Shown here in pieces: positions 32,140 to 40,482 of a DNA stretch of 64,000 bases. The stretch is from Nocardia huaxiensis (GTDB taxonomy: Bacteria > Actinomycetota > Actinomycetes > Mycobacteriales > Mycobacteriaceae): the NCBI RefSeq assembly GCF_013744875.1, contig NZ_CP059399.1, positions 6,076,001 to 6,140,000 of the forward strand, given 5' to 3'. The notes beneath the pieces are model-generated. The model saw nothing but the letters and a program-made list of their open reading frames with translations. It was not told the origin of the DNA and made no database searches. Numbering within the stretch: the first letter of the stretch is position 1; every line of letters begins with the position of its first letter. Made by a program: the position numbers and the translations under genes.

Positions 32140-33392
32140 CTCCGCGCACACGCGGCGCCCGGGGGTGGGCGGCGCGCGAAATCCGGTGCGTGCTCGGGCA
32201 ATACGCCTCGGGTCATGAGGAACAGCGGGATGGATCGCACGATGGGAATGTGGCGCAGGACGCGCAATAGCGGTGGGGCATCGGCGGATTCGGGGCGCAG
32301 TTCGGCATCGCGCAGGGCCCGCTTCACCACGGCGGCGTGCATGGTGCGCTGCATGCGCTGACTCACTCGCGTGGGAAAACCACGGCGGCGCTGCACCCGC
32401 GCCAGGTCGGATACCTCGACAGTGTGGGAAAGCAGTTTCGGCGCAAGGATTCTCGCGGCGGCGACCGCGTCCTGCACCGCCAGGTTGATGCCGACGCCAC
32501 CCAGTGGCGACATGGCGTGGGCGGCATCGCCGAGGCACAATAGGCCCTCGGTGTACCAGCGGTGCAGCCGATCCAGTTGCACTGTCAGCAGTTTCACCTC
32601 GTCCCAGTGCCGCAGCACGTGCGTGCGGTCGGCCAGCCACGGGGCGGCCTCGGCCATGCGGCGCGTGATATCGGTGACGGGTGCGCGGCGCAGTTCGGCG
32701 TCGCGGCCTTCCGGGATGATGACCGCGCACTGCCAGTAGTCGCCACGATCGGCCAGCACCACCATCTGGCCCGCGGTGACCTGCACGTCCCCGCTGGGAT
32801 CGGTGCGGTCAGTGCGCGGCAGGCGAAACCACCAGACATCGAAGGGGACGGGCCAGGCGCGGGTGCGCAGGCCGGCGGCGGCGCGCACGGCGGAGGTGCG
32901 GCCGTCGCAGGCCACGGTGAGGTCGGCGCGCAGTTCGGCGCAGCGGCCGTGCCGGTCCCGGTAGCGGACGCCGGTGACGCGGCCGCCCTCCCGAATGAGC
33001 CCTGTCACTTCGGTTTTCATGCGCAGGTGAAAGGCCGGTTCGGTGTCGGCGGCACGGGCCAGCAGATCGAGCAGATCCCACTGCGGCACCATGGCGATAT
33101 AGCGGTGCCGCAGCGGCAGGCGCCGCATGGTGGCGAAGGTGCGCATGCGGCCGTCGATGGGCACCTGCACCTCGCTGACATGGCGCTGCGGGAGTTTGGC
33201 GAACTCCTCGCCCAGGCCGAGCTCGTCGAGCAGGTCCATGGTCGTGGGGTGCACCGTGTCGCCGCGGAAATCGCGGAGGAAGTCGGCGTGCTTCTCCAAT
33301 ACGGTGACCTCGACTCCGGCACGGGCGAGCAACAGGCCCAGGAACATTCCGGCCGGTCCCCCTCCGACAATGACACAGGTCGTGCAGTCCAT
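32112..33392 (-). CDS. FAD-dependent aromatic-type monooxygenase (paralogue 1)
   Basis: This 426-residue class A flavoprotein monooxygenase has the FAD-binding GGGPAGMFLGLLLARAG, the DG motif CDGRTS and the second FAD motif GDAAHAMSPLGGVGINLAVQDA. It has the length of a single-component PHBH-like hydroxylase. The ATG at 33392 follows GGGGAGGGG. The substrate is unknown. A close paralogue lies at 34538-35770, on the other side of an aldo/keto reductase. Confidence 0.9.
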   Translation of the reverse strand: MDCTTCVIVGGGPAGMFLGLLLARAGVEVTVLEKHADFLRDFRGDTVHPTTMDLLDELGLGEEFAKLPQRHVSEVQVPIDGRMRTFATMRRLPLRHRYIAMVPQWDLLDLLARAADTEPAFHLRMKTEVTGLIREGGRVTGVRYRDRHGRCAELRADLTVACDGRTSAVRAAAGLRTRAWPVPFDVWWFRLPRTDRTDPSGDVQVTAGQMVVLADRGDYWQCAVIIPEGRDAELRRAPVTDITRRMAEAAPWLADRTHVLRHWDEVKLLTVQLDRLHRWYTEGLLCLGDAAHAMSPLGGVGINLAVQDAVAAARILAPKLLSHTVEVSDLARVQRRRGFPTRVSQRMQRTMHAAVVKRALRDAELRPESADAPPLLRVLRHIPIVRSIPLFLMTRGVLPEHAPDFARRPPPGAACARSYQTPRGRN

Positions 33393-33573
33393 CGAAGCCC
33401 CTCCCCTGGCTGATCCGGACGCCCGGTTCGACCTCGATGATAGGACGTCAAGGCGTATTTCGAGCCAGCGAATCCACGCCCCGATTTCTGGGGTGGGCCG
33501 AGGTGGGAATGAAAAGATCCACCCTGCAGGTTCATCCGCTCCGAACAGCGCGATCTGCGAAGGAGTGGCAACC

Positions 33574-34461
33574 ATGTCAGCAACATTCGAGCTCGGCGGG
33601 GACCTGCGGGTGAACCGGATCGGTTTCGGCACAATGCGTCTGGCGGCAGCGCCGGAACCCGGCTTCGAGGCCGGAATGGGACACATCTGGCGAGCGCCGG
33701 AGGATCGGGCGGCCGCCGTGGCGGTACTGCGGCGGGCGGTGGAGCTCGGCGCGAACCTCATCGACACCGCCGACTCGTACGCCCTGGGCGAGAACGAGGA
33801 GCTCGTCGCCGAGGCGCTGCACCCCTATCGCGACGACGTGGTGGTGGCCACCAAGGTGGGCGTCCTGCGACCGTCGCCGGTGGAGTGGGTGCCGCTGGGA
33901 CATCCGGCCTATCTGAAGCAGCAGACCGAATTGAGTTTGCGGCGACTGCAACTCGACCGCATCGACCTGCTGCAACTGCATCGAATCGACCCGGCCTACC
34001 CCCTCGAGGATCAGATCGGGGCGCTGAAGGAGCTGGTGGACGCGGGCAAGGCGCGGCACATCGGCCTGTCGGAGGCCAGTGTGGAGCAGTTGCGCGCTGC
34101 CGCCGAGATCACGCCGATCGCGAGCGTGCAGAACATGTACAACCTCGCCGAGCGCGGACATGAGGAGGCCGTGGATTACGCTGCGGCCCAAGGGATCGCG
34201 TTCATTCCCTTCTTCCCCATCGCGGGCGGAGCACACGCCGGCGCCGACGGTCCCGTCGCCGAGGTCGCGGCCGAGGTCGGCGCGACGCCCGCACAGGTGG
34301 CGCTGGCGTGGCTGCTGCGCCGCTCCCCCACCGTGCTGCCGATCCCGGGCACCACGTCGATCGCCCATCTCGAAGAGAACGTGGCGGCCGGCGCGGTGCA
34401 GCTGTCCGACGAGCAGTTCGAGCGACTGTCCGGCGTGGGCGCGGTCACCGCGAACGCGTAG
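33574..34461 (+). CDS. Aldo/keto reductase
   Basis: This 295-residue protein is a (beta/alpha)8 oxidoreductase using NADPH. Catalytic-tetrad candidates are Asp and Tyr in NLIDTADSYALGENE, Lys in VVATKVG and His in LLQLHRID. The cofactor-binding GTTSIAHLEEN lies near the end. AAGGAG precedes the ATG by 8 bases. It lies between two paralogous flavoprotein monooxygenases on the opposite strand. Confidence 0.93.
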   Translation: MSATFELGGDLRVNRIGFGTMRLAAAPEPGFEAGMGHIWRAPEDRAAAVAVLRRAVELGANLIDTADSYALGENEELVAEALHPYRDDVVVATKVGVLRPSPVEWVPLGHPAYLKQQTELSLRRLQLDRIDLLQLHRIDPAYPLEDQIGALKELVDAGKARHIGLSEASVEQLRAAAEITPIASVQNMYNLAERGHEEAVDYAAAQGIAFIPFFPIAGGAHAGADGPVAEVAAEVGATPAQVALAWLLRRSPTVLPIPGTTSIAHLEENVAAGAVQLSDEQFERLSGVGAVTANA

Positions 34462-34537
34462 CCGGACAGCCGCGGCGCTGCGGCCGAAGTGCGTGTGCCG
34501 CAACGCTTCTCATGGGGCCGCCGAGCACCGGAACTGC

Positions 34538-35770
34538 TCAGGGCCGGCGGGCGAAGAGCGGGGCGTGCTCGGGCAGGATGCCGCGCGCGATCAGAGTCGG
34601 CGGGATGCTGCGCATCACCGGCAGGCGGCGGAAGACGCGCAATGGCCAGGGCGTCGCCTGCGCATTCGATATGTCCAGCTTGCCCGATACGGCCGGACGG
34701 ATGGCGCGGGCGTGCGCCACCCGCTGGAAGCCCTGCACGGCGACCGTCGGCAGGATCCGGCGGCGCTGCACCCGCGCCAGGTCCCGGGTGGTCACGGTGC
34801 GGGAAACCAGTTTCGGCGCAAGGATTCTCGCCGCCGCCACGGCATCCTGAATGGCCAGGTTGATGCCGACGCCGCCGACCGGGGACATGGCGTGGGCGGC
34901 ATCGCCGAGGCACAGCAGCCCGTCGGTGTACCAGCGGTCGAGCCGGTCGAGCTTCACGTCGAGGAGCTTGACCTCGTTCCAGCTGTGCAGGGCCTCGGCG
35001 CGATCGGCCAGCCACGGGACGGCTTCGGCCATGGGCCGGGTGATTTCGGCGACCGGCCGCCGACCGCGCAGTTGCGGGTCGCTGCCCTTGGCGATGAGGG
35101 TGGCGACCTGCCAGTAGTCGCCCCGATCCAACATGATGGCGACCCGGTTCGCCGTGAGCACCGGCACTGCACCGGACGGGTCGATGTCGTGGCGCGGCAG
35201 CCGGAACCACCAGACGTCGAACGGCGTGGCCCAACGGTGCGAACCGAGCCCCGCCGCCAGCCGCAGGACGGAGGTGCGCCCATCGCAGGCCACCGTCAGA
35301 TCGGCGCGAATCTCCCCTGCCGCACCGTCTTTCGTCTCGTATCGCACGCCGACAACCTGGTCGCCCTCCCGCAGCAGATCGGCGGCCTCGGTGTTCATCC
35401 GCAACCGGAAGCTCGATTCGGTATCGGCCGCCCGCGCCAGCAGATCGAGCAGATCCCACTGCGGCACCATGGCGATGTACTTGTGCCGCCCCGGAATGTG
35501 TTCGAGCGTGGCAATGGTCTCCATGCGTCCGCCGATCGGTATCTGCACCGAATTCAGCCGCCGCTGCGGCAGTTTCGCGAACTCCTCCCGCAAACCCAGC
35601 TCGTCGAGCAGTTCGAGGGTGGTCGGATGCACGGTGTCCCCGCGGAAATCCCGCAGGAAATCCCCGTGCTTCTCCAGCACCGTCACCTCGACGCCGCCGC
35701 GAGCCAGCAACAGCCCCAGCATCATTCCCGCCGGACCGCCCCCGGCGACTAGACAGGTCGTACGTTCCAT
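34538..35770 (-). CDS. FAD-dependent aromatic-type monooxygenase (paralogue 2)
   Basis: This 410-residue flavoprotein is colinear with the one at 32112-33392, sharing AGGGPAGMMLGLLLARGG, LRDFRGDTVHPTTLELLDELGL, MVPQWDLLDLLARAADTE, CDGRTS and GDAAHAMSPVGGVGINLA. Both clearly arose by duplication. A palindrome 25 bp upstream (35795-35815) may be its operator. Function beyond flavin-dependent hydroxylation or epoxidation is not assignable. Confidence 0.9.
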   Translation of the reverse strand: MERTTCLVAGGGPAGMMLGLLLARGGVEVTVLEKHGDFLRDFRGDTVHPTTLELLDELGLREEFAKLPQRRLNSVQIPIGGRMETIATLEHIPGRHKYIAMVPQWDLLDLLARAADTESSFRLRMNTEAADLLREGDQVVGVRYETKDGAAGEIRADLTVACDGRTSVLRLAAGLGSHRWATPFDVWWFRLPRHDIDPSGAVPVLTANRVAIMLDRGDYWQVATLIAKGSDPQLRGRRPVAEITRPMAEAVPWLADRAEALHSWNEVKLLDVKLDRLDRWYTDGLLCLGDAAHAMSPVGGVGINLAIQDAVAAARILAPKLVSRTVTTRDLARVQRRRILPTVAVQGFQRVAHARAIRPAVSGKLDISNAQATPWPLRVFRRLPVMRSIPPTLIARGILPEHAPLFARRP

Positions 35771-35794
35771 CGGACCCAACTCCCCAGGTCGACA

Positions 35795-35815
35795 ACCATC
35801 GGTACCTTCGATGGT
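35795..35815. promoter_or_regulatory. Palindrome upstream of the second monooxygenase
   Basis: ACCATCG-N7-CGATGGT, 7-base perfect arms, 25 bp before the start codon. A related half (CCTATCATCGAGGT versus CCTACCATCGAAGGT on the minus strand) precedes the first monooxygenase, hinting at a common regulator. Confidence 0.5.
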
Positions 35816-35856
35816 AGGCCCGGGAAGCGGGGCGGCAGTGCGCTTCCGGAGTCCGG

Positions 35857-36420
35857 CTAACTGTCCCGGAACAGCACGAAGAAGTACGGATCCCGCATTC
35901 CCCGCAGATCCATCACACCCAGCAGCGTGTCCTCGTCGACCCGCCGGAAGATGTCGATGATCGGCAGATGGTCGTAGATCATTGCGGCACTGGTCTTTCC
36001 ACGGAACTCCAGATTCCGCAGCCGCGCCCGCGGGGTGCGCGTGCTCAACAGCGGCCGCAACGCCCTCAGGGATTTCCGCAGTGGCCGAATGGCCGATACC
36101 GGCACCTTCCCCGCCAGGAACAGCGGCACCCGCCGCGGATCCACCGCGAAGATCGCGCTGGCCGGCTCGGCGAACAGCAGCGGCTGCACACTGTCGGCGT
36201 CGTCGAACTGTTTTCCGTACCAACCGGATTCGACCAGCGCACCCTTCCACGGATGCCCGGTGTCGATCTCGTCGCCACGCCAGCGCCCGGTGGTGATCTC
36301 GTCGACGGCCACCACCGGCAGACTGTCGAACAGTTCCCACGCCTGCGCGGGCGTGCATCCACTGTCGCGCAGCGCCTTCAACCGCACCGCACCGTCCGCT
36401 GCCGCACCGCCTGCGACCAT
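35857..36420 (-). CDS. GXWXG / DUF4334 domain protein
   Basis: This 187-residue protein has the signature GRWRG followed by HPWKGALVESGWYGKQF, typical of the GXWXG domain, and a C-terminal DUF4334 region. These domains occur together in actinobacterial proteins of unknown function. The ATG at 36420 has GAGGAGG upstream. It lies next to the second monooxygenase on the same strand, 86 bp upstream of it. Confidence 0.82.
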   Translation of the reverse strand: MVAGGAAADGAVRLKALRDSGCTPAQAWELFDSLPVVAVDEITTGRWRGDEIDTGHPWKGALVESGWYGKQFDDADSVQPLLFAEPASAIFAVDPRRVPLFLAGKVPVSAIRPLRKSLRALRPLLSTRTPRARLRNLEFRGKTSAAMIYDHLPIIDIFRRVDEDTLLGVMDLRGMRDPYFFVLFRDS

Positions 36421-36593
36421 CCCGAGCCTCCTCACGCGAGTGAATGACACATTCAAGCTCAACCTATCTCACACGGCGCCCGATCGCACCGGCCGGACCG
36501 GCGCGAGCTCGGCCGCCCCGGCCACCGGGTGTGACCATCGCCGCAGGCGGATGTCGTTGACCTCGAGTGCGGTTGAGGTCGCAAGATCACATC

Positions 36594-37043
36594 ATGAGCA
36601 CAGTGCAGGTCGAGGCGCCGGTTATCGCGGACAACAGCGTGGACCACACGGCGGATCGGGTAGCCATCGAGCAGATCATCCGGAATGTGGAGACCGCGTA
36701 CAACACCAATGACGCGGAGTTGATGGTGGCCGATCTCGCGGCGAACGCGGTGGTAGGCAATGCGGTCGGGATGTTGCAGCAGGGACGGGAGGCCGTACTG
36801 GAGGCGAGCCGGGCCGGATTGGCCGGATTCTTGAAGGACGAGTATGTGCGGTACGACGTGCTCGGTATTTCCTTCCTGACCGCGGAGGTGGCGATCGCGC
36901 ACAAGGGCGCGCGGGCCACCACCGCCGAAGGGGAGCTCATCGACCGAGACGATGCGATGCGCGCGTTGTATGTCCTGGTGAAGCAGGATGGACGCTGGTG
37001 GGTGGCAGCGCGGCAGAACACCCTGGTCCCGCAGGCCGGATAG
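36594..37043 (+). CDS. NTF2-like (SgcJ/EcaC-type) protein
   Basis: This 149-residue protein has the alpha+beta NTF2 cone pattern: an N-terminal helix (ADRVAIEQIIRNVETAYNTND), then strands, then a C-terminal GRWWVAARQNTL. SgcJ/EcaC relatives occur with oxidoreductases and in antibiotic clusters, and activity is usually unknown. It ends before a strong terminator, so it is separate from the J-domain operon downstream. Confidence 0.8.
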   Translation: MSTVQVEAPVIADNSVDHTADRVAIEQIIRNVETAYNTNDAELMVADLAANAVVGNAVGMLQQGREAVLEASRAGLAGFLKDEYVRYDVLGISFLTAEVAIAHKGARATTAEGELIDRDDAMRALYVLVKQDGRWWVAARQNTLVPQAG

Positions 37044-37054
37044 CGGCCTCGGTC

Positions 37055-37092
37055 GGCCCCGGCCGGGATTCGTACACCCACCGGCCGGGGCC
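37055..37092 (+). terminator. Terminator after the NTF2-like gene
   Basis: Perfect 12-base arms GGCCCCGGCCGG / CCGGCCGGGGCC with a 14-base loop, then ACAACACTACTTTTGG. It starts 11 bp after the stop codon. Confidence 0.75.
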
Positions 37093-37149
37093 ACAACACT
37101 ACTTTTGGTCGACTTGACAAGAAACTGTCGGAAATCACTGGCGACTTCC

Positions 37150-37172
37150 GTTTTAGTCGAATAGTCTAAAAC
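37150..37172. promoter_or_regulatory. 23-bp palindrome at the start of the J-domain/vWA/PurA-like operon
   Basis: GTTTTAG-N9-CTAAAAC is a perfect inverted repeat ending 1 bp before the ATG at 37174, in unusually AT-rich DNA. TAGTCT inside it could be a -10 box, giving a leaderless message, so a bound repressor would block initiation. The NrtR-like protein encoded by the fourth gene is the obvious candidate ligand. Confidence 0.65.
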
Positions 37173-37173
37173 C

Positions 37174-38193
37174 ATGACGACAGTGCGAGACGCGGCCGAC
37201 GCGATCCGCGCGGCGCGCTCGCCCGAAGATCTTTTCGGCAGTGCCGCACGGGATTCCACCGATCGGCAGGCCGCGCGCCGACGCTATCTGCGGCTGGCGC
37301 ATCTGGTGCACCCCGATCACGGCGCCGACAATGGCGGGGACGGAACGCTTTTCGCGCGATTGGACGAGCTGTACCGGGAGTGGCTGACGCTCGATGCCGA
37401 GGGCACAGCGTTCTCGGTGACCGGCACGCACGGCCGCTATCCCGTCGGCGCGGTACACGCGCGCGGATCGGTGGCCGATCTGCATCTGAGCGGGGCCGGG
37501 CACGTGGTGAAGATCCCGCGCCGGGCCGCCGCCAACGGACTGCTCGCGACCGAGCGAAACGCCTTGCGCGACATTGCCACCGTCACCGCCGAGCATCGCT
37601 GGCTGCGACCCTACTTCGCCGAACTCGCCGATACGGCCGATCACTTCGATCCACGCACGGGCGAGCATCGCAGCGTGAATGTGCTCGCGGCGCTGACCGG
37701 TGAGTTCGTCTCCCTCGCGGAGGTGCGCGCCGCCTACCCCGATGGGCTGGATCCACTGGATTACGCGTGGATGCATCGCCGGCTGCTGCGCTGCATTGCC
37801 GGTGCGGCACTGGCGGATTGGGTGCACACGGCCATCGCGCCGGCGAATGTGCTGATCCATCCGCGCCTGCACGGGGTGGTGCTCGTCGGCTGGTCGTTCG
37901 CGACGCGGCCGGGCACGCCCGCCGCCGCCACGCTCGGCTCGATCGACTATCCGCCCGAGATCCGGGCGGCGGTGCGGCCCGAGACCGATGTGTATCTGGC
38001 ACATCGATTGATGCTCACCATGCTCGGCGATCGGGCTCCGGATCCCTTGCGCACCTTTGCTTCCGGATGCCTGCAGGACGATCCGCGGCGGCGGCCCGAG
38101 GCCGCCGCACTGCTCGGTGAATTCGACGATCTGCTCGATCGGCTCTACGGGAAGCGTCGCTTCCGGCCGTTCGCGCTCACGAAAGGACAGTGA
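37174..38193 (+). CDS. J-domain-like protein fused to a pseudokinase domain
   Basis: Residues 30-72 resemble a DnaJ J-domain: helix II RRRYLRLAHLV, loop His46-Pro47-Asp48, helix III FARLDELYREW. From about residue 88 the pattern is a protein-kinase-like fold: Lys113 in HVVKIPRR, Glu127 in the alphaC position, and a catalytic-loop-like HTAIAPANVL (218-227). The HRD Asp and the DFG Asp are absent (HTA; VGW), so phosphotransfer is unlikely and this is a pseudokinase. It would recruit an Hsp70 or act as a scaffold. First gene of a four-gene operon; the next start is 5 bases after its stop. Confidence 0.8.
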   Translation: MTTVRDAADAIRAARSPEDLFGSAARDSTDRQAARRRYLRLAHLVHPDHGADNGGDGTLFARLDELYREWLTLDAEGTAFSVTGTHGRYPVGAVHARGSVADLHLSGAGHVVKIPRRAAANGLLATERNALRDIATVTAEHRWLRPYFAELADTADHFDPRTGEHRSVNVLAALTGEFVSLAEVRAAYPDGLDPLDYAWMHRRLLRCIAGAALADWVHTAIAPANVLIHPRLHGVVLVGWSFATRPGTPAAATLGSIDYPPEIRAAVRPETDVYLAHRLMLTMLGDRAPDPLRTFASGCLQDDPRRRPEAAALLGEFDDLLDRLYGKRRFRPFALTKGQ

Positions 38194-38198
38194 TCACC

Positions 38199-39191
38199 AT
38201 GGGTTACGGCCACTGGGACGACAGCGCCTACGATGCCGCGCGCACCTTCCGCGCGGCCCGCGGGCTCGACGACTTCGGATACACCGCGGACATGCGGTCC
38301 ACGCCGTACGACAAGTGGACCGCGCATCCGTCCCTGGATCCCAAGGGAGTGACGGCGCGGGAATGCCGGGACTCCGACGATCATGGTGAATCATTGCCCA
38401 TCGCCGTGCTTTTCGATGTGACCGGCTCCATGGGCATGGTGCCGCGCATCATGCAGGAGAAGCTGGGCAAGCTGCACGGGCTGTTGCAGCGCAAGGGATA
38501 CGCCGACGACCCGCAGATCCTGTTCGGCGCCATCGGCGATGCCGACAGCGACCGGGTTCCGTTGCAGGTCGGGCAGTTCGAATCCGACAATCGCATGGAC
38601 GAGCAGCTGCGGCTCATCCTGCTCGAAGGCGGGGGCGGCGGGCAGAAGTCCGAAAGCTATGAACTGGCCGCGTATTTCATGGCACGGCACATTGTCACCG
38701 ACGCGTGGGACAAGCGCGGGCGCAAGGGGTACCTGTTCCTGGTGGGCGACGAGCTGAACAAGCCCCGGCTGGCGGCGCGGCATGTGCGCAATATCATCGG
38801 AGACGATGTGTCCCAGGATATTTCGGTCGATTCCATCTACCGGGAGCTGAGCGACCGGTGGCATGTGCACTACATCCTGCCCAACCAGTCCAGCTACTAC
38901 AACGACCCCGAAATCGCGACGCACTGGCAGGGACTGCTCGGGGAACGGTTTCTGCGGCTGGATGATCCGGCTGCCGTGTGCGAGCTCATCGCATTGACCA
39001 TCGGCATCAATGAGGACCGGGTGGATCTCGGTGCGGGACTGGCGGATCTGCGCGATATCGGCTCCGGCAGCGAGGCCGACGCCGTCGGCAAGGCGCTCGC
39101 ACCGCTGGGCGGGGCGGCGGCCCGCACCCGCAGCGTCGGCGCTCTGCCCGCCCCCACCGCCGGGGACGACGACGTCGACTTCGGACGCTGA
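38199..39191 (+). CDS. von Willebrand factor A domain protein
   Basis: This 330-residue protein has a vWA domain starting near residue 67 (PIAVLFDVTGSMG) with a MIDAS motif of the form Asp73-x-Thr75-x-Ser77. Later features are IGDADSD, GGQKSESYELAAYFMARH and YLFLVGDE. Residues 1-60 are a separate N-terminal segment (YGHWDDSAYDAARTFRAARG) that I cannot assign. The C-terminus is acidic and disordered. vWA proteins often assemble metal-dependent complexes with ATPases or kinases. The ATG at 38199 follows AAAGGA. It overlaps neither neighbour but is tightly spaced. Confidence 0.85.
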   Translation: MGYGHWDDSAYDAARTFRAARGLDDFGYTADMRSTPYDKWTAHPSLDPKGVTARECRDSDDHGESLPIAVLFDVTGSMGMVPRIMQEKLGKLHGLLQRKGYADDPQILFGAIGDADSDRVPLQVGQFESDNRMDEQLRLILLEGGGGGQKSESYELAAYFMARHIVTDAWDKRGRKGYLFLVGDELNKPRLAARHVRNIIGDDVSQDISVDSIYRELSDRWHVHYILPNQSSYYNDPEIATHWQGLLGERFLRLDDPAAVCELIALTIGINEDRVDLGAGLADLRDIGSGSEADAVGKALAPLGGAAARTRSVGALPAPTAGDDDVDFGR

Positions 39192-39219
39192 ACGCTCGGA
39201 AACAGGAAGGGACACAGAC

Positions 39220-40473
39220 ATGTTCGGCGATCGGCATCTCATCGTGGTGGATCTCGGATTCGGCGATGCCGGGAAGGGCGCGACGGTGGACTGGCTGTGC
39301 TCGCCCGAGGCCGGGCTCGACGTGGCCGCGGTGGTGCGGTTCAACGGGGGCGCACAGGCCGCGCACACCGTGGTCGCGGGCGGACGCCAGCACACCTTCC
39401 GGCAGTTCGGGTCCGGGACGCTGTCGGGGGTGCCGACGCTGCTGTCGCGACATGTGCTGGTGGAGCCGATCGCGCTCGCGGCCGAGGCGCGGGCGCTGGC
39501 GGCGCTGGGGGTGCGGGATCCGCTGTCGCTGCTGTACGTGGACGAGCGGGCCCTGCTCACCACCCCGATTCACGGGGCCGCGAACCGGTGCCGGGAGGAC
39601 GCGAGGGGTTCCTCCCGGCACGGGTCGTGCGGCATCGGAATCGGCGAGACCGCCGCCTACGCGCTCGACCACGATGCGCCCCGGGTCGCGGACTGTCTGC
39701 GGCCGGAGGTGTTGCGGCGCAAGCTGATCGCACTCGAAGAGCACTACCGTCCGCTGCTGGCGCGGGGGATGCACGGCCACGATCCGATCGACGATCTGGT
39801 GCGGGCCTACACGGAATTCGCGCGGGCCGTGGCGATTCTGCCGGGTGATCAGCTCGCCGGATTCGCCGAAACCGGGCGGCTGGTGTTCGAGGGCGCGCAA
39901 GGGGTGCTCCTGGACGAATGGCGCGGATTTCACCCGTACACCACCTGGTCGACCGTCGAACCGCGGCACGCGCGAGCCATGCTCGGGCGCATCGGGGCTC
40001 GCGGATATGTGCTCGGGGTGACGCGGTCGTACATGACACGGCACGGCGCGGGACCATTCCCCACCGAGGACACGACCCTCTCGATTCCAGAGCCGCACAA
40101 TGGAATCGGTGTCTACCAGGGCGCGTTCCGGCAGGGGCACCTCGATCCCATTCTGCTGCGGTACGCGATCGACGCCTGCGGCGGTATCGATGGTCTGGCC
40201 GTCAACCATCTCGACGCGGCGGCCGGTATCCGCACGGCCACCGGCTATCTCGCCGCCGACGGCATCTACCATCGCCTCGCCTGTGGGGACTGGCAGGATC
40301 TCGCGCATCAGCGACGTCTCACCGAGCTGCTGGAAACCGCCATCCCGGTACTGGACGAACTCCCCACCGACACGCCCACCTACCTGGAACGTGCACTCGG
40401 CGTGCCGGTTGTGCTCACCGCTGACGGCCCCGACCGGTCCGCTCGCACCACCCGGGTGCCGGCTGCGGCATGA
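39220..40473 (+). CDS. Divergent adenylosuccinate synthetase-like enzyme
   Basis: This 417-residue protein has the PurA fold, with GDAGKG (15-20, catalytic Asp16), NGGAQAAHT (42-50, catalytic His49), FEGAQGVLLD (223-232) and TRHGAGPFPTE (273-283). It departs from housekeeping PurA at substrate-recognition sites. The aspartate-binding Arg-rich loop (GRRRRTGWLD in E. coli) is QGAFRQGHLD (300-309), and the GTP-specificity TKLD is NHLD (329-332). It probably condenses a different amine or uses a different nucleotide, as PurZ-type enzymes do. It is flanked by a vWA gene and an NrtR-like gene. Confidence 0.85.
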   Translation: MFGDRHLIVVDLGFGDAGKGATVDWLCSPEAGLDVAAVVRFNGGAQAAHTVVAGGRQHTFRQFGSGTLSGVPTLLSRHVLVEPIALAAEARALAALGVRDPLSLLYVDERALLTTPIHGAANRCREDARGSSRHGSCGIGIGETAAYALDHDAPRVADCLRPEVLRRKLIALEEHYRPLLARGMHGHDPIDDLVRAYTEFARAVAILPGDQLAGFAETGRLVFEGAQGVLLDEWRGFHPYTTWSTVEPRHARAMLGRIGARGYVLGVTRSYMTRHGAGPFPTEDTTLSIPEPHNGIGVYQGAFRQGHLDPILLRYAIDACGGIDGLAVNHLDAAAGIRTATGYLAADGIYHRLACGDWQDLAHQRRLTELLETAIPVLDELPTDTPTYLERALGVPVVLTADGPDRSARTTRVPAAA

Positions 40474-40482
40474 TGGTTGCCC

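Noticed and set aside
39220..40473. Housekeeping purA
   Set aside because: Both substrate-recognition loops differ from those of PurA, and the gene sits in a non-purine operon.
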